Positions 1 to 8,803 are shown, counted from the stretch's first letter. The stretch is 64,000 bases of DNA from Propionibacterium acidifaciens DSM 21887 (GCF_000426605.1 NZ_AUFR01000005.1:62001-126000); one strand, 5' to 3'. The notes: generated by a model from the sequence alone, not told the origin. Made by a program: numbers and translations.

Positions 1-23
1 CGGTGACGACCCTGCCGCAGCAG

Positions 24-96
24 AGCCCCCATGCGGAATCGAACCGCAGACCTTCTCCTTACCATGGAGACGCTCTACCGTCTGAGCTATAGGGGC
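24..96 (-). tRNA. tRNA-Thr (GGT)
   Basis: Read on the minus strand this folds into a complete cloverleaf. The acceptor GCCCCTA pairs with TGGGGGC, the anticodon stem TCTCC/GGAGA encloses the loop ATGGTAA (anticodon GGT), and the T arm is TGCGG-TTCGATT-CCGCA. The discriminator base is T and no CCA is encoded, as is common in actinobacteria. Confidence 0.95.
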
Positions 97-194
97 CAGC
101 CGAGGTAGAACCATACCGGACGGCGACCCCGGTTCTCAAGTCGCCGCTGAGGGCCGGTGCGGCCCGGCCACGAGCCGGCGGGACCGGAAGGCCC

Positions 195-200
195 TAGGCT
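195..200 (+). promoter_or_regulatory. putative -10 box TAGGCT
   Basis: TAGGCT lies 27 bases upstream of the ATG at 228, with a GGAGA-like ribosome site just before the start. It matches the actinobacterial TANNNT -10 pattern. A related TAGGAT (1266-1271) sits in the same relative place before the paralogous locus. No clear -35 is seen. Confidence 0.4.
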
Positions 201-227
201 TGGCGTGATCCCGACCCCGGAGACGAG

Positions 228-1217
228 ATGCCCGCACCGCACGACCCGCCCCACAGACACCGCACTCCCGGCCCAAGACTGCTGGGCCTCGTACTCCTCA
301 CCGCCCTGGCACTCGCCGCCGCAATGATCCGCTGGGCCAATGACCCTGAGATCGCCAATCCCGACTTCATCGCCTGGGCGGTCTCCGGCACCGAGCACCA
401 TGTGGACGGCTTCACCCTCACCGAACTCGACCTGGAGGGGTGGCTCTCTACGTCATCGGACGAGACGGCTCCGGAAACGACGTGGAGCGCGCTTACACGC
501 TCCGGGGCCTCTTCGACGACTCCCACAACCGGAGTGCGGACTCCCCCCCCCACCGTCCCCCTGAGAGCCGATGCCGGGCTATACGAGCACCTCGCGGACC
601 ACCACCGGGCCATCGCAGCCTATTGCAGCCCGCCGCGCACAACAGCCACGAGTACGTGGTCGCGACGAACCGTCCACACCAACTCCTGCTCCACACTTCG
701 TCGGGGCGGCTGGCTCGACGAGAACGCACTGCCCCCAAGCGTCAACTGGGACCCCATGGAGGATGATCGCATGGAGGATGGTATCGCCGGCACGCTCGAC
801 GCGATGTTCGCCGCAGCCGCACCCGGCCGACCCGTCACCGGCATCGACTACGAATTCACCACCGCTTACACTCACGATTACGTGATGGGCTGCCGGTTGC
901 ACCAGGACGGGGACGCCGACACGGAGCTGGCGACGGAGCTCCATCTGAGCTCGGATCTTTCCGAGGACGCCATCTCCTCCTCCCGAAGCTGGACGAAGAG
1001 CCACCCCGGGGGCGACGACGAGAAGAACTCGCTGAGCCGCGACGAACTCGACCCCGTAGCGATCGCGACACTCCTGCACACCGCCATGACCACCAACCCT
1101 CGCTATTACCACCACCAGCTGGACATCGGCTGGGACGATGAATTCGACCAGTTCACGATGCGTGTAGATGCAGATGATGATGCCGCCTACGCGCTCGACG
1201 GGACACCCCTCGGCTGA
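228..1217 (+). pseudogene. membrane-anchored protein, paralogue of the next gene, with apparent frameshifts
   Basis: Function unknown. An N-terminal hydrophobic segment (about residues 19-34) suggests a membrane anchor or signal peptide, and the C-terminus ends in YALDGTPLG, exactly like the neighbouring 1346-2371 protein, so the two are paralogues. The 329-codon frame is open, but the protein-like reading switches frame. From about 436 to 545 the +2 frame reads ALYVIGRDGSGNDVERAYTL, which aligns with LVRIVVSHDGVDVVTDGG of the paralogue. About 626-700 again reads better in the +2 frame (HEYVVATNRPHQLLLHT). The switch points include the G4 run near 436 and the C9 run at 543-551. This means either gene decay by four single-base indels or homopolymer sequencing errors. 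The gene is also less GC-biased than its neighbours. Confidence 0.6.
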
Positions 1218-1301
1218 CCGCCCGCAGCCGGGCCAGTGGGCCGACGGTCAGCCGGGCCCGGTGCCCTAGGATCATCGCAGAGTCCCCGAGGAAGGAAGCC
1301 C

Positions 1302-1349
1302 ATGAATCCCCATCGCGCTGCCCGGACCGCGCCGGAGTCCCTGTCATGA
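1302..1349 (+). CDS. 15-residue leader ORF coupled to the next gene
   Basis: MNPHRAARTAPESLS. This tiny frame carries the strong ribosome site (GAGGAAGG, 1289-1296, 5 bases before the ATG), downstream of a -10-like TAGGAT at 1266-1271. Its TGA overlaps the ATG of the following gene as TCATGA. The downstream start at 1346 has no Shine-Dalgarno of its own, so it would depend on reinitiation. The alternative is that these codons are the true N-terminus of the downstream gene, with one base missing from the read. Confidence 0.4.
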   Translation: MNPHRAARTAPESLS

Positions 1350-2371
1350 GGCGCCGCATCATGGTCGGCGGCATCGGCCTCCTCGCCGCCCTCGTGGTCC
1401 TGCTCGTCGTCCTCGTGGCGGTCATCGTCGCCGCCATCGCCGGGCTCTTCTCACCCGGGACCGCCGAGCCCGCGCCGAGCCCGGCCGATCCGGAGTCCGC
1501 GCAGTACGGCCGGGGCGCCGACCCCGACTTCGTCGGCCAGTCGATCGACCGGGCCCTGGCGGACGCGCCCTCGGCCCGGCTCGTGCGCATCGTCGTGTCC
1601 CACGACGGCGTCGACGTCGTGACCGACGGCGGCGGCCGCGCCACCCACCACTCCTACGCCCCGGACCGTGATCCCCTCACGAGCGAGGAGGACACCGCCG
1701 GGGCCGATCCCGTCGGCCTGGACCGCGGCGGCATCGACCTTCAGCGGCTGCAGTCGATCTGGTCGGACGGGCGCTGCGGCTCGGACGCCCCTCAGGTGCA
1801 GGTGCTGGGAACGGTCGGCGGGACGGCCGCGTACTCCCTCCTGTGCTCCGCGAACCCGGACTCCGCCGACCCCGGCTACGCGCTGGAGGGCACCTGGGTC
1901 GGCGACCAGGAGCTGGCCCTGCCCGACGAGCTCTCGTCGGCCGCCTCGCTCACCGGGGCGGTCAGGGACGTCCTGCCGTCCCTGACCGGGGACGAGCCCC
2001 TGTCCCAGCTCGTCGTCCACGAGGACCGGGGCGACCAGGGCGGGGCGTCCGTCGAGGTGGACCAGCAGGTCCAGGGCGCGTCGGGGCCGCAGCTGCGCAC
2101 CACCGTCCTCGCGCCGCGGGGCTCGCACTCCCCCGGCCTGAGCACGACGCTCACGGCCACCGATGATGCGACCGTCCCGGCGCGGTTCGGCTGGGACCAG
2201 GTCGATCCCGGGGCGCTCGCCGGGATCGCCGACGACTGCCGCCACGACCCCGCCCTCGGCGACTTCCGGGGCGTCCGGGTGCACTGGTCCGACGAGTGGT
2301 GGCAGCTCGCCGTCACGACGGACTCCGACCCGACCCGCAGCTACGCGCTCGACGGGACGCCCCTCGGCTGA
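1346..2371 (+). CDS. membrane-anchored protein of unknown function
   Basis: 341 residues. It has a basic start (MRRR), one long hydrophobic helix (about residues 8-34) and then an extracytoplasmic domain beginning with a Pro/Ala/Ser-rich linker. The domain repeats a motif of strands ending in D-R-A-Y/S-Y-A-L-D/E-G-T: YALEGTWVG near the middle and YALDGTPLG at the end. That suggests an internal duplication or repeated beta unit. Cysteines are few (C at about 150, 172 and 298). It is a paralogue of the upstream frame-disrupted gene. I do not recognise a family. Its translation probably depends on the overlapping 15-codon leader. It converges on ahpF. Confidence 0.75.
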   Translation: MRRRIMVGGIGLLAALVVLLVVLVAVIVAAIAGLFSPGTAEPAPSPADPESAQYGRGADPDFVGQSIDRALADAPSARLVRIVVSHDGVDVVTDGGGRATHHSYAPDRDPLTSEEDTAGADPVGLDRGGIDLQRLQSIWSDGRCGSDAPQVQVLGTVGGTAAYSLLCSANPDSADPGYALEGTWVGDQELALPDELSSAASLTGAVRDVLPSLTGDEPLSQLVVHEDRGDQGGASVEVDQQVQGASGPQLRTTVLAPRGSHSPGLSTTLTATDDATVPARFGWDQVDPGALAGIADDCRHDPALGDFRGVRVHWSDEWWQLAVTTDSDPTRSYALDGTPLG

Positions 2372-2426
2372 GCGCCCCGGGGAGCGATGAGCGGGCCCGC
2401 TCGTTCGTCGTCCGTACGGCCTCAGC
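2366..2426. terminator. bidirectional terminator between convergent genes
   Basis: GGCTGAG (2366-2372) and CTCAGCC (2420-2426) form an outer stem covering the two stop codons. The perfect palindrome GAGCGGGCCCGCTC (2389-2402) lies inside. The position between convergent genes suggests termination in both directions. No U-tract is evident. Confidence 0.5.
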
Positions 2427-3975
2427 CGCGGACCAGGTGCTCCCAGGCCGACAGGGCCGCCGTGGCGCCGGCGCCCGAGGCGATGACGATCTGCTTGTAC
2501 GGGGCGTCCGTGCAGTCGCCGGCGGCGAAGACGCCCGGCATGCTCGTGGCGCCCTTGGCGTCGACGACGACCTGACCCCGGTCGTCGAGCTCGACGGCCC
2601 CGTCCAACCAGCCGGTGTTCGGCACCTGGCCGATCTGGACGAAGACGCCGTCGACGCCGAGCTCGGCGCCCCCGCCGCCGGCGCGGTCCTCGTAGCGGAC
2701 CGCCCGCACCCGGGAGCCGTCGCCGAGCACCTCGGCCACGGCGGCGTTCGTCACGACGTCGATGGCCGGGGACTCGGCCATGCGCCGGAGCAGGACCTCG
2801 TCGGCCCTGCACTCGGGCATGAACTCGAGGACGGTGACGTGCCGGGCGACACCTGCCAGGTCGAGCGCCGCCTCGACGCCGGAATTGCCGCCGCCGATGA
2901 CCGCCACGTCCCTGCCCTTGAAGAGGGGGCCGTCGCAGTGGGGGCAGTAGGTGACCCCCTTGTTGCGGTACTCGTCCTCGCCGGGCACGCCCATGCGGCG
3001 CCAGCCGGCTCCGGTGGCCAGGACGACGGCGCGGGCCGTGAGGGCGGCCCCGCCCAGCCGGACGGCGAGGGCGCCGTCGTCCGCCCGGTCGATGCCGGAG
3101 GCCGTGACGCCGTCGATGATGTCGATGTCGTACTGCTCGGCATGGGCGCGCAGGTCGGCGGCCAGCTTGGGGCCCTCGGTGTGCGGCACCGAGATGAGGT
3201 TCTCGATGGCCAGCGTGTCGTTGACCTGCCCGCCGAAGCGGTCGCCGACGAGCCCGGTGCGGATGCCCTTGCGGGCCAGGTAGACGGCGGCCGAGACGCC
3301 GGCGGGGCCCTGGCCGATGACGAGCACCTGGTAGGGCTTCCGGTCGGCGAGGCCGGTCTCGACCGCCCCGGCCGCCCCGGCGTCGACAGCGGCGATGATC
3401 CGGGCGGCCTCCATGCGGCCCTGGCCGAGCAGCTCGCCGTTGCGGTAGACGGTCGGGGTGGCCAGGACGTTCCTGGACTCGACCTCGTCGCGGAACAGCG
3501 AGCCGTCGACGACGGTGTGCCGGATCAGCGGGTTGAGGACCGCCATGGCGTTGATCGTCTGGACGACGGTCGGGCAGTTCTGGCAGGTCAGCGAGATGTA
3601 GGTGACGAACTCCTGCTCGGCCCGGATCGACCGGACCGCCTCGACGACCCGCTCGTCCAGCTTGACGGGATTGCCGCCGACCTGGAGCAGCGCGAGGGCG
3701 AACGAGGTGAACTCGTGGCCCAGGGGCACCGCGGCGAACGTGATGGCGATCCCGGTGCCGGGCGAGGTGATCGTGAACGACGGCCTGCGCTCGTGGGCGT
3801 CGTCGTCGCAGCGGACGCCGATGCGCTCGGACAGGGCCGCAACCTGCCCGAGCATCTCGTCGAGCCGGGCGGACGCGCTGCGGTCGTCGAGGCTCACGAC
3901 GAACTCGACGGGCCGGGTGATGCGGTCCATGAGCGCGCGCAGCTGGTCGATGAGTCCTTCGTCGAGGACTGCCAT
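2422..3975 (-). CDS. ahpF: alkyl hydroperoxide reductase subunit F
   Basis: A 517-residue flavoprotein that passes electrons from NAD(P)H through FAD and two CxxC disulfide centres to AhpC for reduction of H2O2 and organic peroxides. The N-terminal tandem thioredoxin-fold domain carries CQNC at 131-134. The FAD Rossmann motif GQGPAG is at 221-226, the redox-active CPHC at 344-347, the NAD(P) motif GGGNSG at 361-366, and the C-terminal AAGDC FAD motif precedes the end. Length matches the family (about 520). It lies 24 bp downstream of ahpC on the same strand, the usual operon arrangement. Confidence 0.96.
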   Translation of the reverse strand: MAVLDEGLIDQLRALMDRITRPVEFVVSLDDRSASARLDEMLGQVAALSERIGVRCDDDAHERRPSFTITSPGTGIAITFAAVPLGHEFTSFALALLQVGGNPVKLDERVVEAVRSIRAEQEFVTYISLTCQNCPTVVQTINAMAVLNPLIRHTVVDGSLFRDEVESRNVLATPTVYRNGELLGQGRMEAARIIAAVDAGAAGAVETGLADRKPYQVLVIGQGPAGVSAAVYLARKGIRTGLVGDRFGGQVNDTLAIENLISVPHTEGPKLAADLRAHAEQYDIDIIDGVTASGIDRADDGALAVRLGGAALTARAVVLATGAGWRRMGVPGEDEYRNKGVTYCPHCDGPLFKGRDVAVIGGGNSGVEAALDLAGVARHVTVLEFMPECRADEVLLRRMAESPAIDVVTNAAVAEVLGDGSRVRAVRYEDRAGGGGAELGVDGVFVQIGQVPNTGWLDGAVELDDRGQVVVDAKGATSMPGVFAAGDCTDAPYKQIVIASGAGATAALSAWEHLVRG

Positions 3976-3999
3976 GATGCTCCTCCGTCCGCTGCCCGC

Positions 4000-4563
4000 T
4001 CAGATCTTGCCGACGAGGTCGAGACCCGGGGTCAGGGTGTCGCCGGTCTCGTCCCAGTGCGCCGGGCAGACCTGGTCGGGGTGCTGGCGGATGTACTGGG
4101 CGGCGCGGACCTTGCGCAGCAGCTCGGTCGCATCGCGGGCGATGCCGTCGGCGCTGACCTCCATGAGCTGGATGACGCCGTCGGGGTCGATGAGGAAGGT
4201 GCCGCGGTCGGCCAGGCCCTCGCCCTCGCGCAGCACCTGGAAGTTCGTGGCGAGCTGGGCGGACGGGTCGCCGAGCATGACGTACTGCACCTTCTTGACC
4301 TGGTCGGAGTCGGCGTGCCAGGCGGCGTGGACGAAGTGGGTGTCGGTGGAGGCCGAGTAGATCTCGACGCCGAGGGAGCGGAACTCGTCGTAGTGGTCGG
4401 CCAGGTCACCGAGCTCGGTGGGGCAGACGAAGGAGAAGTCGGCGGGGTAGAAGAAGACGACGGACCACGAGCCCCGCAGGTCCTCGTCGGTGATCTCGAC
4501 GAAGTCGCCCTGGCGGAAGGCGGTGGTCTTGAAGGGAAGGATCTGGGTTCCTACGAGCGACAC
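4000..4563 (-). CDS. ahpC: alkyl hydroperoxide reductase subunit C (2-Cys peroxiredoxin)
   Basis: 187 residues, the same length as E. coli AhpC. The peroxidatic cysteine is C47 in FVCPTE and the resolving cysteine is C166 in VCPAHW. It reduces peroxides and is recycled by the adjacent AhpF. The frame is open far upstream, but homology begins at the GTG codon at 4563 ([11 protein letters not shown]). That codon has an excellent ribosome site, AGGAGGT, 6 bases before it, so I place the start there. No regulator gene adjoins it. Confidence 0.96.
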   Translation of the reverse strand: MSLVGTQILPFKTTAFRQGDFVEITDEDLRGSWSVVFFYPADFSFVCPTELGDLADHYDEFRSLGVEIYSASTDTHFVHAAWHADSDQVKKVQYVMLGDPSAQLATNFQVLREGEGLADRGTFLIDPDGVIQLMEVSADGIARDATELLRKVRAAQYIRQHPDQVCPAHWDETGDTLTPGLDLVGKI

Positions 4564-4717
4564 GTGCGGACCTCCTGGTCGTTTGTCGTCACCGGTCATC
4601 GGTGCTGTCACTCGCCGGAACCGCGCGGAGGGCGGTGTTGTTCCCGGGGACGGCCCATCGGCCCCCGATCCCGCCGAGGGCGAACGGCGGGGCGGACGCG
4701 CGGAGCGGGCATGAAGA

Positions 4718-4744
4718 ATCCCCGCACCCATCCGGTACGGGGAT
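4718..4744 (-). terminator. hairpin downstream of tRNA-Tyr
   Basis: ATCCCCG (4718-4724) pairs with CGGGGAT (4738-4744). On the minus strand the hairpin lies 33 bases past the 3' end of tRNA-Tyr and is followed by a short T-rich TTCTTC. It would end the tRNA transcript before ahpC. Confidence 0.5.
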
Positions 4745-4777
4745 CCTCCTCCCGCGGAGCCGGGCCCCGGGGGTGGG

Positions 4778-4860
4778 TGGCAGGTGAAGGATTCGAACCT
4801 TCGTAGGACATCGCCGACGGTTTTACAGACCGCTCCCATTGGCCGCTCGGGCAACCTGCC
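4778..4860 (-). tRNA. tRNA-Tyr (GTA)
   Basis: A class II tRNA on the minus strand with a long variable arm. The acceptor GGCAGGT pairs with ACCTGCC, the anticodon stem GCGGT/ACCGT encloses CTGTAAA (anticodon GTA), the T loop is TTCGAAT, and the discriminator is A. Confidence 0.95.
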
Positions 4861-4922
4861 GTGCGTCGCTGGATTTTACCAGCCCTTCGGGCCGAGAGGA
4901 AATCGGCCGGATGGGCGACGGC

Positions 4923-5441
4923 TCATCGTCCCTTGTCGTCTCGTCCCTTGTCGCCCTGGTGGCGGGGCATGACGGTCGTGCCCAGGGGACGGGCCTTCAT
5001 GAGGACGAGGACGCAGCCCAGCACGGTGAGCAGGATGCTCACGAGCGCCCAGCTCCACAGCAGGACCGAGTCGCGCAGAGCGTCGACCGTCAGGACCTGG
5101 CCGCCGACCAGGCCGTAGACGAGCTGCACGATCCCGTCGACGACGAGCAGCAGCGCGCCGAGCCGGGGAGTGCCGCGGCTGCGGACGAGCCCGATGACGG
5201 CCAGGACGAACAGGACGGCGCCGACCGCGACGGCGCCGACCGCCAGCAGGAGGATGCCCGCCGCGGCGGCGTCGGAGGTGGCGCCCCGCGCCGAGCGCAG
5301 CACGGGCGGGACGACGAGCAGGGCGAGCAGCAGGACGGCGGCCCCGACGGCGGCGGCGAGCGCGGCGCGGCTGCGCCGCGGTTCGACGTCGAGCCGCACG
5401 GCCCCGTCCGCGGCGTCCCGGCCCCCGGACCCCGGGCTCAT
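4923..5441 (-). CDS. four-helix membrane protein, second of a paralogous pair
   Basis: 172 residues with about four hydrophobic helices (roughly 27-47, 60-85, 95-112 and 126-147) and a basic cytoplasmic tail (MKARPL...KGRDDKGR). The segment AVIGLVRSRGTPRLGALLLVVDGI matches AVIGLFRDGSQVRIGDICFL in the gene upstream, so the two look like an ancient tandem duplication. Its ATG overlaps the upstream stop by 4 bp, so the pair is probably translationally coupled and may form a heteromer. No recognised family and no catalytic motif. Confidence 0.75.
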   Translation of the reverse strand: MSPGSGGRDAADGAVRLDVEPRRSRAALAAAVGAAVLLLALLVVPPVLRSARGATSDAAAAGILLLAVGAVAVGAVLFVLAVIGLVRSRGTPRLGALLLVVDGIVQLVYGLVGGQVLTVDALRDSVLLWSWALVSILLTVLGCVLVLMKARPLGTTVMPRHQGDKGRDDKGR

Positions 5442-5947
5442 TCGGCCTGGGCCGCCACGTCGTCCCCGCCCCCGGCGGCCGCGGCACGCTCGGCGCGCTG
5501 GGGCGACCCCGCCGGGTACTGCGGCTCAACGGCGCGCGGGGTGTCGGAGGGCTCGGCGGTGTGGCGGCAGACGAAGACGATGCCCAGGACGATCGCCGCG
5601 TACAGGACGACGACGGCGGCGAGCATGCCGGCGCTCACGGGGCGCAGCACGCGCCCGGTCAGCTGGACGACAGCGGCGTCGGCCGCCGCGGCGACGAGGA
5701 AGCAGATGTCGCCGATGCGGACCTGGCTGCCGTCGCGGAACAGCCCGATGACGGCGAGGAGCGCCAGGACGGCCGAGGCGATCACCGAGGGCAGGGCCAG
5801 GAAGGGCGCGTTGACCGGGGACAGCAGCCCCCAGCCCAGGCCGAGACCGATCACGATGGACAGGGCGGCGGCCACCAGGGTGGTGCTCGAGCAGAAGGTC
5901 GGGACCCTCGCGGCGGTCGATGCCCCGTGCGAAGTGGTACTCGTCAT
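5438..5947 (-). CDS. four-helix membrane protein, first of a paralogous pair
   Basis: 169 residues. It has a short Thr/Ser-rich N-terminus, about four hydrophobic helices (roughly 24-45, 49-68, 79-93 and 105-125) and a hydrophilic Ala/Gly-rich C-terminal tail. Upstream ATG codons in the open frame antisense to exonuclease III were rejected. Hydrophobic protein-like sequence starts at MTSTTSHG, so the start is the ATG at 5947. It is divergent from the exonuclease gene with 117 bp between. Function unknown. It is followed by its paralogue with an ATGA overlap. Confidence 0.75.
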   Translation of the reverse strand: MTSTTSHGASTAARVPTFCSSTTLVAAALSIVIGLGLGWGLLSPVNAPFLALPSVIASAVLALLAVIGLFRDGSQVRIGDICFLVAAAADAAVVQLTGRVLRPVSAGMLAAVVVLYAAIVLGIVFVCRHTAEPSDTPRAVEPQYPAGSPQRAERAAAAGGGDDVAAQAE

Positions 5948-6051
5948 GGCTTCCAGTCTGTCAGGCCGCGCGGGGCCGTCTGCGCACCACACTCCGTGAC
6001 GGGCGGATCGCTCCGTGGCGGGCGGATCGGCGCGCCCGGGCTCCGGACGGT

Positions 6052-6057
6052 TAGTCT
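6052..6057 (+). promoter_or_regulatory. -10 box TAGTCT of a leaderless transcript
   Basis: TAGTCT ends 7 bases before the ATG of the exonuclease gene, so transcription would start at or next to the start codon. No Shine-Dalgarno precedes the ATG. Confidence 0.55.
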
Positions 6058-6064
6058 GGCCCCC

Positions 6065-7018
6065 ATGCTGACCCTCGCCACGTACAACGTCAACGGCATC
6101 CGGGCCGCCCAGCGCCGCGGCATCACCGCCTGGATCGGGCGCCGGAGCCCGGACGTGCTCTGCCTCCAGGAGGTGCGCTGCCCGGCCGACAAGCTGCCGC
6201 TGGAGGTCTTCGAGGGTTACCACGCCGTCTGCAGCCCGGGCTCGCTCGCCGGCCGCAACGGCGTCGCCGTCCTGACCCGCGCGCCGGTCGCGGCCGTGCG
6301 CGGCTGGGGCGGCGAGGTCCTGGCGATCGATGAGGGCGGGCTGTCGTCCCTCGACCCCGCCCGGGTGGGTCTGGCCGGCGGCGCTCCGGCCCGCGCGCTC
6401 CGCGAGTTCGTCGACGAGGGCCGCTACCTCGAGGTCGACCTGGCCGAGGCGCCGGTCACCGTCGGCTGCCTCTACCTGCCCAAGGGCGACTCGCTGCTCG
6501 CCCCGGGCGTCCGCACGCGGACGCCCACACCGGAGCAGCTCGAGGGGGTGCGGGCCCGCTACGAGCACAAGATGCGCTTCTTCAAGGGATTCAGCACCCA
6601 GCTGGCCCGTTCGCGGCGGGCCGCGGTGCGCTCCGGGCGGCAGTTCGTCGTCGTCGGCGACTTCAACGTCGCCCATGAGAGGGCGGACGTGAGGAACTGG
6701 CGACCGGCGCAGAAGGCCTCGGGCTTCCTGCCCGAGGAGCGCCGGTGGCTGACCGAGCAGCTGGGCCCGCGCACGCTCGTCGACGTCGTGCGCGCCCTGC
6801 ACCCGGACGAGGACGGCCCCTACTCGTGGTGGAGCTGGATGGGCCAGGCCTTCGCGAGGGACACCGGCTGGCGCATCGACTACCACCTGGCCACGCCGCG
6901 GCTCGCGAGGACGGCCGTGAGCGCCACGACCGAGCGGGACGCCGACCCCTCGGCCCGCGTGAGCGACCACTGCCCCGTCGTCGTCGAGTACGACGTCGAC
7001 TCCCTGCCCCGGCCCTGA
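6065..7018 (+). CDS. xth: exonuclease III family AP endonuclease
   Basis: A 317-residue Mg2+-dependent endonuclease/exonuclease/phosphatase-fold enzyme of base excision repair. It cuts DNA at abasic sites and trims 3' ends. Family residues seen: N8 in TYNVNGIR, E36 in LQEVRCP, the GDFNVAHE loop (Asp/Asn), and SDHCPVV near the C-terminus for the catalytic Asp-His pair. Length is a little above the family's usual 250-280. The ATG at 6065 is chosen because homology starts exactly there (MLTLATYNVNG) and a -10 hexamer lies 7 bases before it. It converges on the mannosyltransferase gene with only 18 bases between stops. Confidence 0.93.
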   Translation: MLTLATYNVNGIRAAQRRGITAWIGRRSPDVLCLQEVRCPADKLPLEVFEGYHAVCSPGSLAGRNGVAVLTRAPVAAVRGWGGEVLAIDEGGLSSLDPARVGLAGGAPARALREFVDEGRYLEVDLAEAPVTVGCLYLPKGDSLLAPGVRTRTPTPEQLEGVRARYEHKMRFFKGFSTQLARSRRAAVRSGRQFVVVGDFNVAHERADVRNWRPAQKASGFLPEERRWLTEQLGPRTLVDVVRALHPDEDGPYSWWSWMGQAFARDTGWRIDYHLATPRLARTAVSATTERDADPSARVSDHCPVVVEYDVDSLPRP

Positions 7019-7036
7019 CCCGGCGGGCCGGGCGCC

Positions 7037-8641
7037 TCAGCGGGCCGGGTCGGCCTCGGTCACCACCAGGTGCGCCGCGGTCTCAGGCAGGTGGCTGGGC
7101 ACCCTCACCGAGGAGATGTGCGACCACGTCATGAAGAGGAAGGCGATGACGGCGGCGATCGAGATCGCCAGGCCGTTGTTGCGCAGGCTCATGTCGACGG
7201 CGTCGTAGCCGAGCAGGGCGAAGTTCACCCAGATCGCGATCGAGACCTGACGCGAGCTGGGGCGCGCCAACGGCAGTGTCAGTCCTCCCCAGAGCATGTA
7301 CCAGGAGTGCAGGGCAGGGCTGGTCATGGCGGCGATGAGATAGCCCCACGAGACGAAGGTGGCGGGTCTGCGTCGGGCCACCGTGAGAGCGGCGACGGCC
7401 AGCAGCACGATGCCGAGGCCCACGAAGACGGTGTGGCTGACGTCGACCGCGGTGCGTCCGGTCGTCACGCCGACCAGGCGCAGGCCGAGCCGGACGAGCT
7501 CGCCGACGATCGTCGAGGGGGCGGGCGAGTTCGAGCTGCCGGGCACGCTCACCGCGTTGTACCAGCCGAAGTCGAGGCCGGTCAGGAGGCTGATGCCGGC
7601 GAAGACGCCGATCGCGACGAGCATCGAGACGAGGATGCGCGAGACCGTGACGAGGCCCTCGCGCAGGCCCCGCCCCGACCAGCGGCGGGCCAGCATCGGC
7701 ACGACGTAGGCGGCCAGGAGGGCCGGCTGCTTGATGGCGGCGCCGACGCCGCAGGCCGCCGCGCCGAGCAGCCACCACCAGCCGCCGTCGGCCCAGCCGC
7801 GACGCCTGGTCTGCGGTGTGCGCCGGCGCGGCGGCACGGTGGCGAGCCACAGGCCGAGGACGACCAGGCCCATCATGAGCGCGTCGTTGTGGCCCCCGCC
7901 CACGAAGTCGATGATGAACAGCGGGTTGAGGGTGCCGAACCAGGCGGTGAAGGCCGGGTCGATGTGCAGCCGCAGCGAGATGCGCGGCAGGCAGACGCAG
8001 ATGAGGACGACGCCGACGAGGGCCGGGACGCGCTGGGCGACGGCCGACCAGTACGGGTCGAACCCGAAGACGTGCAGCAGCAGGTGCGAGAGCTGCATCG
8101 ACAGCGGCCCGTACGGGCTCGGGGTGTCGCGCCAGACCCATGAGACCTGGTCGGCGAAGGCGCCGGGCAGGACCCCGGGCCCCGAGTAGTACGGGTTGAT
8201 GCCGTTGTGCACGAGCCAGCCCTGCGCCGCGTACGAGTAGGCGTCGTGGCTGAAGATGGGCGGGGCGAGCAGGAACGGGAACGACCAGATGGCGAGCACG
8301 GCCCAGTGCTTGACGTGCCGGTAGACCTGCGGGCCGCGGCGGGTTCGGGCCTGGGCCGAGCGCAGCGGCCGCAGCGAGAACCAGGCGCTCATCACCAGCA
8401 GGAGGCCCGCCATCGTCACGACGGTGCCGACGAGCTTCGACAGCGAGCCCTCCAGGCGCAGGGACGCGAGCATCCGCCACCACGGCGAACTGCGCGGCAG
8501 GTAGGCCGGGCTCAGCGCCCCGACGGCGATGAGCGCGGTGCCGTAGAAGCCGCGTCGGACGGGGCCCGCGCGGGCGGCCGCGGCGAGATCGGCGCCGAGG
8601 CGCCGCGCTGGGGCGAACGCGCCCGGGGCCGCGGAAGACAT
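7037..8641 (-). CDS. polyprenol-phosphate-mannose alpha-mannosyltransferase, MptB-like (GT-C fold)
   Basis: A 534-residue polytopic protein with roughly 12-13 hydrophobic helices. The first extracytoplasmic loop has the acidic/aromatic signature FSHDAYSYAAQGWL...NPYYSGPG, and HSWYMLWGG lies near the C-terminal helices. Both resemble the mycobacterial/corynebacterial MptB family, which extends the mannan core of lipomannan from a lipid-linked mannose donor on the outer face of the membrane. The start MSSAAPGAF (ATG at 8641) leaves an N-terminal cytoplasmic stretch of about 30 residues before the first helix. It is divergent from korA, so it has its own promoter. The exact linkage made is inferred from the family only. 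Confidence 0.8.
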   Translation of the reverse strand: MSSAAPGAFAPARRLGADLAAAARAGPVRRGFYGTALIAVGALSPAYLPRSSPWWRMLASLRLEGSLSKLVGTVVTMAGLLLVMSAWFSLRPLRSAQARTRRGPQVYRHVKHWAVLAIWSFPFLLAPPIFSHDAYSYAAQGWLVHNGINPYYSGPGVLPGAFADQVSWVWRDTPSPYGPLSMQLSHLLLHVFGFDPYWSAVAQRVPALVGVVLICVCLPRISLRLHIDPAFTAWFGTLNPLFIIDFVGGGHNDALMMGLVVLGLWLATVPPRRRTPQTRRRGWADGGWWWLLGAAACGVGAAIKQPALLAAYVVPMLARRWSGRGLREGLVTVSRILVSMLVAIGVFAGISLLTGLDFGWYNAVSVPGSSNSPAPSTIVGELVRLGLRLVGVTTGRTAVDVSHTVFVGLGIVLLAVAALTVARRRPATFVSWGYLIAAMTSPALHSWYMLWGGLTLPLARPSSRQVSIAIWVNFALLGYDAVDMSLRNNGLAISIAAVIAFLFMTWSHISSVRVPSHLPETAAHLVVTEADPAR

Positions 8642-8725
8642 GCCCTCAGCGTAGCGTTCCGCCCCGTCGGGGCACGGGGGCGAACCGTCCGACGCCCCTA
8701 CCGCGGAAAGTGCGTCGCCACTACC

Positions 8726-8794
8726 GTGGAAGATGCGCGGCAGGCCGTCGTCCCCGCGGAGGAGGCCACGGACGACGACGCGCCGGGGCAGTGA
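8726..8794 (+). CDS. possible 22-residue upstream ORF of korA
   Basis: A GTG-started frame (VEDARQAVVPAEEAT and on) with an acidic C-terminus ending in APGQ, stopping 9 bases before the korA ATG. A TACCGT hexamer (8722-8727) overlaps its start. Composition is protein-like but there is no ribosome site, so it could be chance. If real it may be a leader peptide coupled to korA. Confidence 0.2.
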   Translation: MEDARQAVVPAEEATDDDAPGQ

Positions 8795-8803
8795 GGACCA
8801 GAC

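Noticed and set aside
2296-4806. 836-codon plus-strand open frame across ahpF and ahpC
   Set aside because: It is antisense to two clearly conserved genes and is low-complexity Asp/Gly/Val/Ala/Arg. Long shadow frames are expected in DNA this GC-rich. The same applies to the long antisense frames over nuo, purF, korAB and the peptidase.
8726-8794. Pup-like degradation tag because the short ORF ends in GQ
   Set aside because: Pup is about 60-70 residues with a GGQ/GGE end and lies beside proteasome genes. This frame is 22 residues, ends PGQ, and no proteasome genes are present.
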